Notes: generated by a model from the letters alone, not told the origin. 64,000 nucleotides of DNA from Vibrio chagasii (GCF_002954585.1 NZ_MSCI01000002.1:1652089-1716088); one strand, 5' to 3'; positions 1 through 7,713 are shown, counted from the stretch's first letter. Translations and numbers: made by a program.

Positions 1-3
1 TTG

Positions 4-306
4 CCGCTATCAACAAGAGATTGGAGATGTAAACCAAGGGGAGGTTAGGAGGGGATTGTAAGTCGTATCTGAGATGTATCTGCCACTTTGTTTTGTTTGC
101 GTTACAGAATACAAAAAGGCCTCGCAATCGCGAGGCCTTGGTTTTATCTATAGAGTGATTACAACCGCTCTACTTCACTGACTTAACCGCTTTCATCAAG
201 GTTGCGTTGAACTGCTGTGGTTGTTCTAGCATTGGGAAGTGGCCTGAGTCTTCAATGCAGTAAATCCTGTAATCCTTGATGTGTTTCTTGTGCGCTCATG
301 AGTCCG
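4..306. repeat. Degenerate direct repeat, copy A of the hydrolase 3'-end/terminator block
   Basis: This block aligns almost base for base, with scattered substitutions, to 1837-2139. It comprises an intergenic stretch, a GC-rich terminator hairpin (116-139) and the last ~45 codons of a reverse-strand alpha/beta-hydrolase gene. A third, shorter copy lies at about 1588-1680. Two copies flank the lipoprotein gene at 604-1557, which suggests duplication of the hydrolase gene followed by decay or replacement of the extra copies. The similarity is seen by direct reading; the history is inferred. Confidence 0.8.
116..139. terminator. Terminator hairpin, copy A
   Basis: A perfect 10-bp stem (AAGGCCTCGC/GCGAGGCCTT) with a 4-nt loop. 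On the minus strand it follows the decayed hydrolase fragment and is trailed by T residues. The same hairpin recurs at about 1590-1618 and 1949-1972. Confidence 0.75.
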
Positions 307-307
307 T
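170..307 (-). pseudogene. 3'-terminal remnant of an alpha/beta hydrolase gene (copy A)
   Basis: Read on the minus strand, this encodes about 44 residues closely matching the C-terminus of the intact hydrolase at 1999-2871, including the catalytic-His motif DSGHFPMLEQP and the same ending KSVK. An in-frame TGA interrupts it near 297-299, where the intact gene has GAA. Similarity ends abruptly at about 307, so no promoter or catalytic serine region remains. It is a non-functional gene relic. Confidence 0.8.
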
Positions 308-603
308 GTTACGCCTTTTTGTAGCAAGTAGATCAAAAGCTTCGCATTCGGTCAGATACATACATAGCAGCACACGAAATAAAGAAGTTACCGCAACCCT
401 CTTAAGAAGTAGTAAGTTCTCCAATGGAATATCCAATAGCATTCGCTTTAGACATTGTTCAATTTTCAATAACAACGTGCCAAGTCACATTTATACCACT
501 TGCTAAGTATCTATTTTCAATAGAATTATCTAACATTCAATAATTCAAACAAATAATTGACACCAAATGATTGTCTTATTTATATAGTTAGTGGTTCTAG
601 AAA
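308..603. other. AT-rich intergenic stretch, no gene seen
   Basis: No coding region with a convincing ribosome binding site or recognisable product is present. It runs from the breakpoint of the hydrolase remnant to the lipoprotein start and presumably holds that gene's promoter, but no clear promoter pair stands out. Confidence 0.5.
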
Positions 604-1557
604 ATGAATAAAACGATACTCGCAGCATCAGTGGCTGCATTATTACTCTCTGGTTGTACGGTGAGACACGATAGAGAAGCAATGGTAGACAACACTGAAC
701 AGGCTTCAGATCTCGATATTTATCAGCATGACAATTACGAGCAGTACAGCCAAGCAATGCAAATCATGTATGTTTACACAGAGCGTGAACCGACTAAGTT
801 GGGTAATGTCGATGTTCTGGCGAAGGACTACTACGATAAAGTAGCAATCAAAAACACGGTCAGCACCGCCGCAACCGCAGCCATGTTAATTGGCAACCTG
901 GCCTCAAACCTTAATATAGCAACGTTCTTTTTCGGCACACAAACAACAGACAAACTGCCTTATACCTTCAAATATCAACACAATATTGCTATCGAGCCTA
1001 TTGGCGATGATGTCACCTACGACTCAATCTATCGTGAAGACTTAGAACGCTTAAAACAAATGATGAAGCAAAAATATCCGAATGCGGAAATTTTTGAGTT
1101 TGAGCAAGATTTTCTCAATGTTCGAAACACAAGTGTCAGCGCAATGGATATTACCAAACCAGAATGTGCCGAGTTTAGACAATCTGATGAATTTACGCCT
1201 GATACCGTGTTTGTTGAAGAAGAGTTAGACCATTGCTTTGTTTCGACGCGTAGTCCGGGCTATTTCAAGAAAATTGTAGAAGGTGAGATTGATTTCATTG
1301 AGGGCGTGCCGAAAGCAAAACGTTACCTCGTGTATTCTATTTCTGATGAAATGATGGCGACATATGAAGACCAAAGCCACTTCTATCGCTACGTACCTTA
1401 TTTTGGTTGGATGGATTCAACCAAACAGAAAACATATGAAACTAACCCTGAAAAATTCAAGGCCGATGTAGAGGCAATGAATACATCGCCTTACCCATAT
1501 CTTTACCGCTACTCGGATAACAAGGTATTACTGTTTAAGACAGATGCGACCATATAA
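604..1557 (+). CDS. Putative lipoprotein of unknown function
   Basis: The 317-residue protein has a short N-terminal signal ending in the lipobox LLLSGC, so the mature protein should begin at Cys18 and be lipid-anchored. An early hydrophobic, Ala-rich segment lies around residues 80-100; the rest is hydrophilic, with Asp, Glu and Tyr abundant. No family was recognised. There is no strong ribosome binding site before the ATG. It sits between two decayed copies of the neighbouring hydrolase 3' end, so it may have arrived with or after that duplication. Export as a lipoprotein is well supported; function is unknown. Confidence 0.75.
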   Translation: MNKTILAASVAALLLSGCTVRHDREAMVDNTEQASDLDIYQHDNYEQYSQAMQIMYVYTEREPTKLGNVDVLAKDYYDKVAIKNTVSTAATAAMLIGNLASNLNIATFFFGTQTTDKLPYTFKYQHNIAIEPIGDDVTYDSIYREDLERLKQMMKQKYPNAEIFEFEQDFLNVRNTSVSAMDITKPECAEFRQSDEFTPDTVFVEEELDHCFVSTRSPGYFKKIVEGEIDFIEGVPKAKRYLVYSISDEMMATYEDQSHFYRYVPYFGWMDSTKQKTYETNPEKFKADVEAMNTSPYPYLYRYSDNKVLLFKTDATI

Positions 1558-1587
1558 TCTTTTCAGGTTAAGGTCCCCCAAAAAACG

Positions 1588-1680
1588 AAAAGGCCTCTCA
1601 CGCGCGAGGCCTTAGTTTTATCTATAGAATGATTACAACCACCCTACTTCACTGACTTGACCGCTTTCATCAAGGTAGTG
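1588..1680. repeat. Third, short copy (C) of the hydrolase 3'-end/terminator block
   Basis: It contains the AAGGCCTC...GAGGCCTT hairpin (1590-1618) and, at 1644-1678, the reverse-strand last ~11 codons of the hydrolase (stop codon at 1644-1646). Similarity to 118-210 and 1949-2036 is obvious by eye and ends at about 1680. The hairpin probably also serves as terminator for the lipoprotein gene ending at 1557. Confidence 0.75.
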
Positions 1681-1718
1681 TCTGACCAGCTCTATTAAAC
1701 CAAAACCTCCCCCTCTAG

Positions 1719-1771
1719 CTCCCCCTCAAATGGAGTTCACCGGTCTCTTTAGATATACGATCGAGGGGGAG
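1719..1771. repeat. Inverted repeat in intergenic DNA
   Basis: CTCCCCCTC at 1719-1727 is the exact reverse complement of GAGGGGGAG at 1763-1771, separated by 35 nt. The surrounding 1690-1900 stretch is rich in CCTCCCC/GGAGGGG blocks. It may be a dispersed intergenic repeat; the copy number elsewhere cannot be judged from this window. Confidence 0.5.
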
Positions 1772-1948
1772 AACATTCTTTGTCGCTCAATGTATCTCAG
1801 CACACGTAGCGATAGGTATACAGTTCCTCCCCTTTTCCGCTATCAACAAGAGATTGGAGATGTAAACCAAGGGAAGGTTAGGAGGGGATTGTAAGTCGTA
1901 TCTGAGATGTATCTGCCACTTTGTTTTGTTTGCGTTACAGAATACAAA

Positions 1949-1972
1949 AAGGCCTCGCACACACGAGGCCTT
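1949..1972 (-). terminator. Terminator of the intact hydrolase gene
   Basis: The stem AAGGCCTCG/CGAGGCCTT is followed on the minus strand by a T run. It lies 27 nt beyond the hydrolase stop codon and is the presumed parent of the copies at 116-139 and 1590-1618. Confidence 0.75.
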
Positions 1973-1998
1973 AGTTATATCGAACAATTACAACCGCC

Positions 1999-2871
1999 CT
2001 ACTTCACTGATTTCAACGCTTTCATCAACGTTGTGTTGAACTGCTTTGGTTGCTCTAGCATTGGGAAGTGGCCTGAGTCCTCAATGTAGTAAATGCTGTA
2101 ATCTCTAATGTGTTTCTTGTTCGCTTCTGAATCCGTTGGCCATAGGCGAGCGTTAACCAATATTACTGGCACATTCACGTTCTCATAGACGCGGTGAGCT
2201 TCGCCTGTCACATATTGGCCTAGATAATGGCGGAACTGGTTTATCGCGATAGTTGGCGGTGCTGATGCCATGTCTTGCGTTACCCAGTAAAGTAAATCTG
2301 CGTCTACGTCTTTTGGTAGCGAGTCTTTCACGAACATAGTGATGCCCGCTTGGAAGTCGGCTTCAAAAGGTTTGATCATTGCATCTAGATCGCTTTGTGA
2401 AACCGCTAGTGCGACGTTTTGCGATGTATCGACACCAATAATACCCTTCACTCTTTCCGGCATCAGTTTAGCGGCTTCTGCAATAACACCACCAGCCATT
2501 GAATGACCAACTAAGACGACTGAATCAAGTTGTTCTTTGTCGATTACGGCTTTGATGTCTTCAGCAAACGCAACCATGGTGTATTCTTCACGGTTGAATG
2601 ACGAGTTACCATGCCCTGCTAAGTCCATAGTGATTACTCGGTAGTGTTTTGAAAACTCACTCACTTGCTTTTGCCACAGCCTGCTGTCTAAGCTCCAACC
2701 GTGAATAAAGATCAGCGCCGTATCCCCACTCCCACTTTTGCCATACGCAATTTGCTCACCATCGTGAGATATCGCGATACCGTTCTTAACCTTTGAATCA
2801 TGAGCCATGGCATTAAAGCTACCAAGCGCCATGAATACCAAGAGTGTGATGTTTAGAATTAAACGTTTCAT
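1999..2871 (-). CDS. Exported alpha/beta hydrolase
   Basis: The 290-residue protein starts with a classic signal peptide (basic start, hydrophobic core, likely cleavage after AMA near residue 23), so it should act in the periplasm or outside the cell. It has the alpha/beta-hydrolase fold: oxyanion region FIHGWSLD, nucleophile elbow GHSMAGG (Ser about residue 123), and catalytic His in DSGHFPML near the end. The substrate cannot be read from sequence; relatives are esterases, lactonases or haloperoxidase-like enzymes. It appears to be a single-gene transcript ending at the hairpin 1949-1972. Two eroded copies of its 3' end lie further left. Confidence 0.85.
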   Translation of the reverse strand: MKRLILNITLLVFMALGSFNAMAHDSKVKNGIAISHDGEQIAYGKSGSGDTALIFIHGWSLDSRLWQKQVSEFSKHYRVITMDLAGHGNSSFNREEYTMVAFAEDIKAVIDKEQLDSVVLVGHSMAGGVIAEAAKLMPERVKGIIGVDTSQNVALAVSQSDLDAMIKPFEADFQAGITMFVKDSLPKDVDADLLYWVTQDMASAPPTIAINQFRHYLGQYVTGEAHRVYENVNVPVILVNARLWPTDSEANKKHIRDYSIYYIEDSGHFPMLEQPKQFNTTLMKALKSVK

Positions 2872-3129
2872 AGTGTCTCTCTACTTACTTTAGAGGGAAC
2901 ACAGCAAGCGCCCCTCTCAATCAATATAGTCACTATAAAGTCTGAAGTTGTAGACGGGTCAAGGGTGATTTAGATAAATAACTCCTCTACTGTGCCGACT
3001 AGAACAACTCATTTCTGCCCCTTTCCGCGTTTGCGCAATAAAACCGAGAATAATGTAATCTGAGAATTGCCTAACTTTTCCTAATGGTTGTAGTATCTAT
3101 TGATTCGCAACAACAGTGGAATCAACGCA

Positions 3130-3591
3130 GTGAGAGCACCATTTCAGGTTCTGATATTTCCATATAAATTTAAAATTTCAGAACCTATCTTCTTGATTGC
3201 TTGCCGTACAGACAATGGTGAATGGCAGGCAATTTCTGGTGGTGGAGAAGATCAAGAGTCTTTGTTCGATGCCGCAAAAAGAGAATTGTATGAAGAGACG
3301 TCGTTAACAGGTAGTGACTGGGTTCAACTTGATTCTATGTGCATGTTACCTAGAGTGTTTTACTCTGGTCATGAAAAATGGAGCGATCACCCTTATGTGA
3401 TACCAGAATACTCATTCTCAGTGCAGGTTTCGGGGGAGCCACAGTTATCTTCGGAACACACTGAATTCCGTTGGTGTAACGCAACTGAGGCGAGCGAACT
3501 TCTCAAGTATGATTCAAATCGAATAGCTTTATGGGAGTTAAGCGAACGACTTAAAGCCCATCAAATGAAGACCCATCAAGTGAAGAATTAA
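3130..3591 (+). CDS. Nudix hydrolase
   Basis: Nudix enzymes cleave nucleoside diphosphates linked to another moiety. The Nudix box is complete apart from a Ser for the second Gly: GGGEDQE, then RELYEETSL, giving the catalytic helix with REx2EE metal ligands. The family usually starts just before RAPFQVL, so I chose the GTG at 3130 (153 residues). An upstream in-frame TTG at 3100 would add ten residues, but neither start has a strong ribosome binding site. The substrate is unknown. It lies in the accessory region as a free-standing gene. Confidence 0.75.
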   Translation: MRAPFQVLIFPYKFKISEPIFLIACRTDNGEWQAISGGGEDQESLFDAAKRELYEETSLTGSDWVQLDSMCMLPRVFYSGHEKWSDHPYVIPEYSFSVQVSGEPQLSSEHTEFRWCNATEASELLKYDSNRIALWELSERLKAHQMKTHQVKN

Positions 3592-3600
3592 AATCGAATC

Positions 3601-3620
3601 TGCCCCAAAGTGTGTTTAGA
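3601..3620. repeat. 20-bp exact direct repeat, left copy
   Basis: TGCCCCAAAGTGTGTTTAGA here is identical to 4964-4983. The two copies bracket a 1.34-kb stretch holding the small reverse gene, the attC site and a GNAT gene. A partial version (TGCCCCAAAA) occurs at 5811-5820. Confidence 0.8.
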
Positions 3621-3880
3621 GCGCATGAAGCTATCATGAGAACTATTTAGTCAACAGAGTGTTCACAAATTGTCTAAACTTATTCGTGCATCAGGCTGGA
3701 ACATATTTTGCCGTTCAACTCATGCTATACAGAAAAAATCTGTATTTAGTGATGCAGGTATAGAAATGCAGACCTTAAGCTATTGTTATTTATGCTAAAA
3801 TTGACATCTCGTTTACATCATTAAGATGCTAGACATAATAATTCTGTCTAATATAGCTGTTATGCTGTTCTTAGAGAAAG
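3621..3880. other. Intergenic stretch, no gene seen
   Basis: AT-rich sequence downstream of the Nudix gene with no plausible coding region, RNA gene or attC-like motif. It ends at the hairpin 3881-3900. Confidence 0.4.
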
Positions 3881-3900
3881 TAGGAGTGGAAGCACTCCTA
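3881..3900 (-). terminator. Hairpin after the small reverse gene
   Basis: Perfect 8-bp stem TAGGAGTG/CACTCCTA with a 4-nt loop, 15 nt beyond the stop codon of the reverse gene at 3915. A pyrimidine-rich tract follows on the minus strand, but there is no strong T run. Confidence 0.5.
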
Positions 3901-3914
3901 GAGTGGTTTAGAAA

Positions 3915-4181
3915 TCAATAGATAACGTTTAATTTCTTGCCCAGTGCTTGCTCTACATACTGCGCTTTAAGTTCTTTAGCTTTTTCCGCATCAAGGTTTT
4001 TATGAAGTATTTTAGTAGAAGCGACCCCATTTGATTTCAAGTATGCAGCTACAAGAGGTCTTTGTGGATTACTATGGTTTTGCGCCCAAGATAGGCTTTC
4101 TGAAGCATTTCCAGGTGGGGATTTCTTGGCTGCGATGTAAATTGATCCATCAGGAAAGATTGTTTTATAAATGTTGGTCAT
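3915..4181 (-). CDS. Small hypothetical protein, likely integron-cassette gene
   Basis: The 88-residue protein starts at the ATG whose codon lies at 4179-4181, preceded by a good ribosome binding site (GGAGATGAACTT). Longer in-frame starts upstream would read into the attC flank and are less likely. The N-terminus (IYKTIFPDGSIYIA) faintly recalls GIY-YIG nuclease-fold proteins, but the diagnostic residues are not all present and I do not assign that function. It points away from the attC site at 4264-4385, so it would be an inverted cassette gene needing its own promoter. Confidence 0.6.
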   Translation of the reverse strand: MTNIYKTIFPDGSIYIAAKKSPPGNASESLSWAQNHSNPQRPLVAAYLKSNGVASTKILHKNLDAEKAKELKAQYVEQALGKKLNVIY

Positions 4182-4263
4182 AAGTTCATCTCCGGGAAAC
4201 TCATATAAATAGAAGTTAATCAGAATATCATACATTTTGATGGGGCGCTTGAAAACGAGTAGC

Positions 4264-4385
4264 ATAACAAACAATTTAAGAGGGATTCCCAATGCTTGGC
4301 ATTTTTGCTTCTAATTCAATTTTAGTGTTTATGGCACAATATATTAGGTTGAGTGGAGGCGTTGTTCACCTTAATTGGGCGTTGA
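4264..4385 (+). other. Vibrio superintegron-type attC (VCR-like) recombination site
   Basis: The 120-bp element has the ordered landmarks of Vibrio integron attC sites: left end ATAACAAAC, then TTTAAGAGGGATTCCCAA, TTGGCATTTTT, a variable centre containing TTTAGTGTTTATGGC, then GGCGTTGTTCACC, and right end TTAATTGGGCGTT (recombination point G|TT at 4381). The left AATTTAAG and right CTTAATT segments are complementary, as expected for the folded single-stranded substrate of the IntI integrase. The GNAT gene starts 8 nt after the crossover point, typical of cassette spacing. No integrase gene or second clear attC is in the window. Family landmarks are recalled, not searched. Confidence 0.75.
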
Positions 4386-4388
4386 TAT

Positions 4389-4835
4389 ATGGAAATTATT
4401 CTTTCAAAATTTAAAAAACACGAACACTCGTCGGCATTCGATGATTTCAAATTGTATATGAAGCCAATCGTTGAGAGTGCAGTTGGTTGGGATGAAGGTT
4501 TTCAAAGAACTTCGTTTGAATCTAAGTTAGAGCCAGAGTGGTTTAGTTGGATTATCTGTAATGGTGAAAAAGTTGGTTATGTATGCACTCGCTTTAAATC
4601 GAGTAGTATCCACATCCACCTGCTCATTATCTACACGGATAGTCAAAGGAAAGGTTTCGGATCAACTGTGATTCAAAAACTCAAACAACAGGCAAATTTA
4701 CAGCAATTGGATTTAACATTGAGTTGTTTTAAAAATAATGAACCTGCTGCGCGCATGTACAAACGATTGGAGTTTGTGATCGACTCTGAGGATGAGTTTT
4801 TTTATAACTTCATAAGCGCGGTAGAAAGCACCTAA
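4389..4835 (+). CDS. GNAT-family N-acetyltransferase
   Basis: A 148-residue GNAT enzyme, transferring an acetyl group from acetyl-CoA to an unknown acceptor. Motif A is clear: the beta-strand IHLLIIYTDSQ leads into the pyrophosphate loop QRKGFGS (around residues 83-89), followed by a helix. Motif B follows, with N-E-P-A-A-R-MYKRLEF. It starts immediately after the attC crossover point, and its TAA stop overlaps TAACAAG, the usual left end of an attC, but the rest of a downstream attC is missing. This suggests a cassette gene whose own attC has eroded or been lost. Confidence 0.8.
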   Translation: MEIILSKFKKHEHSSAFDDFKLYMKPIVESAVGWDEGFQRTSFESKLEPEWFSWIICNGEKVGYVCTRFKSSSIHIHLLIIYTDSQRKGFGSTVIQKLKQQANLQQLDLTLSCFKNNEPAARMYKRLEFVIDSEDEFFYNFISAVEST

Positions 4836-4901
4836 CAAGACTATGGTTTCAAAATACTTTTTCATACCTGATCTTGATGAAACTAAGTCATTTAAGCTAA
4901 C

Positions 4902-4921
4902 AAGGTTTTGTCCAAAACCTT
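4902..4921 (+). terminator. Hairpin downstream of GNAT gene
   Basis: Perfect 8-bp stem AAGGTTTT/AAAACCTT with a 4-nt loop. A short T tract (ATTTTTA) follows 10 nt later. A second hairpin, GGCATTTTC/GAAAATGCC, lies at 4944-4967 and runs into the 20-bp direct repeat. Confidence 0.5.
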
Positions 4922-4943
4922 CACAGGTTGAATTTTTACCCGT

Positions 4944-4983
4944 GGCATTTTCTAGCTCGAAAATGCCCCAAAGTGTGTTTAGA
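4944..4983. repeat. Hairpin plus right copy of 20-bp direct repeat
   Basis: A 9-bp stem (GGCATTTTC/GAAAATGCC, 4944-4967) ends inside the repeat TGCCCCAAAGTGTGTTTAGA (4964-4983), identical to 3601-3620. A structurally equal hairpin with different bases and the same CCCAAA tail lies at 5791-5820. Confidence 0.7.
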
Positions 4984-5200
4984 CTACCTATAAATATCAT
5001 TTAAATAATTCGTTCAAAAACGGTCTACATATGAATAGCTCATTTGACTTGGTGATTACATTTTTACTCACTACTTTTCAGCGAAATATTGAAGTTGTGA
5101 CCCTGTGTAGTATAAAAATAATCAATATCTTAACTTATGTTATTGAACGTTATCTCTAATCAGATATAACTTGTATAAAATTTTTTAGAGGAGACGCAAA

Positions 5201-5719
5201 GTGATAAGAGAGATAAAAGATGACGACTTTGAAATATTCTGGCCATGTTTCAAACAGATAATCGAAGAGCAAGAAACGTATGCATTCGACCCTACAATGA
5301 ACTACAAGGAAGCCTTCGAACTGTGGTGTAAGTCCCCATTAAAGACATTTGTTTATGTAGAAGGTGACCAAGTTCTAGGGAGTTACTACATAAAACGAAA
5401 TGCAGAAGGGCCTAGTAGTCATATCTGCAACTGTGGTTTCATGGTGCAAAGCCAGTCTCGTGGCAAAGGAATTGCAAAAAAGTTGTGTGAGCACTCGCTG
5501 GAAACTGCCATTGATTTGGGTTTTAGGGCTATGCAATTTAATTCAGTAGTGTCCTCTAATGAAGTGGCGGTTAATTTGTGGAAGAAACTAGGTTTTACCA
5601 TAATAGGCACGATCCCCTTAGCCTATCTTCACCGAAAGCTTGGTTATGTTGATAGTTTTATAATGCATAAAACACTAGTCAGTGAAGTCGAAGATTCTAT
5701 CGGGAACGGATACTCGTAA
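5201..5719 (+). CDS. GNAT-family N-acetyltransferase
   Basis: A 172-residue GNAT protein with a GTG start preceded by AGAGGAGA. The acetyl-CoA loop is QSRGKGIAKKL (about residues 85-95), followed by motif B with NEVAVNLWKKLGF and the terminal beta-strand HKLGYVDSFIMHK. It resembles the widespread 'NEVAVxLWxKLGF' L-amino-acid/phosphinothricin-type N-acetyltransferases; the acceptor is not certain. It is a monocistronic gene within the AT-rich accessory block. Confidence 0.8.
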   Translation: MIREIKDDDFEIFWPCFKQIIEEQETYAFDPTMNYKEAFELWCKSPLKTFVYVEGDQVLGSYYIKRNAEGPSSHICNCGFMVQSQSRGKGIAKKLCEHSLETAIDLGFRAMQFNSVVSSNEVAVNLWKKLGFTIIGTIPLAYLHRKLGYVDSFIMHKTLVSEVEDSIGNGYS

Positions 5720-5790
5720 AAGCGTTACAATCCTCAGTGTGATTAGATGGTAAGCCTTGTCAGTAAGAGATATCCAGAATCTTAATAGAT

Positions 5791-5820
5791 GGCACTTCGA
5801 AACTCAGAAGTGCCCCAAAA
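5791..5820. repeat. Hairpin with GCCCCAAA tail
   Basis: The 8-bp stem GGCACTTC/GAAGTGCC (5791-5814) is followed by CCAAAA. It matches the layout of the hairpin at 4944-4970 while stem bases differ compensatorily. It probably ends transcription of the upstream GNAT gene. Confidence 0.5.
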
Positions 5821-5851
5821 CGATTTATAAACTAGTTTTTTAGTGCAAAAA

Positions 5852-5972
5852 GCTCACCTCAGTGAGCGATTTTGATGACTTAGGAGCCTCATTATGATGT
5901 CGGAGAGTGCTGATTGGACAAACTTGGGTAATGGAGCATAAAAAGTTGTGCAGCAATAATTTTTACGCTCCA
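5852..5972. terminator. Two hairpins between convergent genes
   Basis: GCTCAC/GTGAGC (5852-5867), flanked by A and T runs, and a long stem TGGAGCaTAAAAA/TTTTTAcGCTCCA (5932-5972) lie between the plus-strand GNAT and the minus-strand lysE-like gene. Either could terminate both. No gene is present in 5720-6016. Confidence 0.5.
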
Positions 5973-6016
5973 TTTAAAGCCTACAGATAAGCATTGCAGT
6001 TACTTTATACCCGACT

Positions 6017-6607
6017 TCAGATAATGAAAAGGTAAATTGCAATTAGACATAGCATTCCACCCATAACCTTATTGAATATTGATATACGAAATTTGCTTTT
6101 TAAATAAACACTCATTTTCTCGCCTAAAAATGACCAGCAACCTATGCATAAATAGCAAATAAGGAAATAAATACCCACGAAGGTAGCGAGAACTTCATTG
6201 GAAGAGTGGACATTAAAAGCCGAGCAACCCGCTAGGCAAGCCATCCACGCTTTGGGATTGAGCCACTGCATAAAAATGCCTTGCGTGAAAGATGGAATAT
6301 CGTTGAACTCAGCACCTTTAATTCCTTGCGGATTAACGCTGAAAATCTTCACCCCCATATAGAGGATAAACCCGCACCCAAAGTAACTTAAATACTCTAA
6401 TGATTGGGTGTAGTTACTAGGCAGTGTTCCAATTCCTAACCCAATTAGAAATAATAAAAGTGTAAACCCTATGGTTGCACCAGACACAAAAGGGACTGAT
6501 CGCCAGAAGCCATAATTGAGTCCGCTTGTAAGCGCAATCAAATTTACAGGTCCTGGTGATATAGACATCGAAAAAGAAAATACACTCATAGCAATTAGTA
6601 CCGACAT
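6017..6607 (-). CDS. LysE/RhtB-family amino-acid exporter
   Basis: A 196-residue inner-membrane protein with five to six hydrophobic segments. The family's N-terminal signature is clear: SISPGPVNLIALTSGLNYGF, followed by a Gly-rich TM2 and, at mid-protein, FTQGIFMQWLNPKAWMACL, the conserved NPKAW motif. LysE/RhtB proteins export amino acids and related small molecules. The start has a strong ribosome binding site (AAGGAG). It is divergent from a LysR-type regulator 98 nt away, the common exporter/regulator layout, suggesting the exporter is switched on by that regulator. Confidence 0.85.
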   Translation of the reverse strand: MSVLIAMSVFSFSMSISPGPVNLIALTSGLNYGFWRSVPFVSGATIGFTLLLFLIGLGIGTLPSNYTQSLEYLSYFGCGFILYMGVKIFSVNPQGIKGAEFNDIPSFTQGIFMQWLNPKAWMACLAGCSAFNVHSSNEVLATFVGIYFLICYLCIGCWSFLGEKMSVYLKSKFRISIFNKVMGGMLCLIAIYLFII

Positions 6608-6705
6608 AAGGGTCTCCTTATAAAGACTTCATGCTACGTCATTGAGCTTTGCGTTACTATATGGTTCAATTTAAATTTATAATTCGATTAAATAGTTTAA
6701 TAAGT

Positions 6706-7590
6706 GTGTTTAACAATTTAAAATCAATGGCAATTTTTGCGGAAGTGGTTAAAAAAGGTTCGTTCAGAGAGGCTGCCAAATCGTTATCCTTATCTCCATC
6801 AGTGGTCAGTTACCACATTACGCAGCTTGAAAAGAAGGTCGGGGCAGCGTTGGTATATCGTTCGACTCGCAAGCTCACTTTGAGTGATGAAGGAGAGCAG
6901 TTCTACGAATATGTAGAGCAGATGATTCATGCAGCCAATCAAGGGTTGGAGCTGCTTTCAGGTCAAGATGAAGAACCATCAGGTGAAATTAAAGTTTCTC
7001 TGCCTACCGCTCTTAGCGGATCATATATAAACAACCTAATCGCAATGTTTGCCAATCAATTTCCTAAAATCTCGCTTAAGTTAATATTTACCGATACTCA
7101 TAGCGATATTATTGAAGATGGCTTTGATTTGATTTTGAGGGCGGGAGAGCCTGATTCGAGCAATCTAAAAGCACGTAAAATTGGCTATTTGGAAAGAGTG
7201 TTAGTATGCGCTCCCTCATACTTAGAACAGCGTGAGCTCCCCCAAGAGATAGATGAGTTATCAAAGTGGAATTGGATTAAGCTCGAACAACTTACTAATG
7301 AGCGTAATTTTTGCTTGGGGAAGGTAAAAAAAGTAGTTAAGTATCAATATCAAATTAGCGTAAATAGTGTAGAAGCCATGCATCATTATTGTCTGCTTGG
7401 CTTAGGTTTGGCGACACTGACTAAATCCCAAGTATCCGAATCGATAGAGATTGGAGAACTTATTCATATCATGCCAGATTGGAAAGTTGAGCCTATTCCT
7501 CTGTATGCTCTGTGGCCAAACAACCTTACCCCTAAAAGTAAAACCAAAAAGTTAATTAATTTCTTAGCTACTAACGAGCAGAGTTTCTAG
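6706..7590 (+). CDS. LysR-type transcriptional regulator
   Basis: The N-terminal winged helix-turn-helix (NLKSMAIFAEVVKKGSFREA, then SPSVVSYHITQLEKKVG) and the C-terminal substrate-binding domain (from about residue 90, EIKVSLPTAL) are typical; LTTRs of this length work as tetramers. The GTG at 6706 gives the usual 294 residues with the HTH starting at residue 5. In-frame TTG 6649, ATG 6661 and ATG 6727 are alternatives, none with a strong ribosome binding site. Divergence from the lysE-like gene suggests it controls that exporter. Confidence 0.85.
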   Translation: MFNNLKSMAIFAEVVKKGSFREAAKSLSLSPSVVSYHITQLEKKVGAALVYRSTRKLTLSDEGEQFYEYVEQMIHAANQGLELLSGQDEEPSGEIKVSLPTALSGSYINNLIAMFANQFPKISLKLIFTDTHSDIIEDGFDLILRAGEPDSSNLKARKIGYLERVLVCAPSYLEQRELPQEIDELSKWNWIKLEQLTNERNFCLGKVKKVVKYQYQISVNSVEAMHHYCLLGLGLATLTKSQVSESIEIGELIHIMPDWKVEPIPLYALWPNNLTPKSKTKKLINFLATNEQSF

Positions 7591-7713
7591 ATCTAAACTA
7601 TTTTGGGTAAAATAAGACATTTCATTGAGTGCTCCCATTACACATTTGATTGTGCAGCTACCCATTTTGGAGTTAATACTCTAAATCAAAAATGTCCAAT
7701 AGTGAGGTTTAAT

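Noticed and set aside
276..506. 76-codon plus-strand open frame over the hydrolase remnant
   Set aside because: No ribosome binding site, runs antisense through a pseudogene remnant and AT-rich DNA, odd composition (Ser/Arg/His rich).
3915..4181. GIY-YIG nuclease assignment for the small reverse gene
   Set aside because: Only a partial resemblance (IYKT...GSIYI); no catalytic Arg/Glu pattern could be established.
4833..4841. Second attC after the GNAT gene (CCTAACAAG)
   Set aside because: Only the left-end heptamer is present; none of the other attC landmarks follow, so it is at most a relic.
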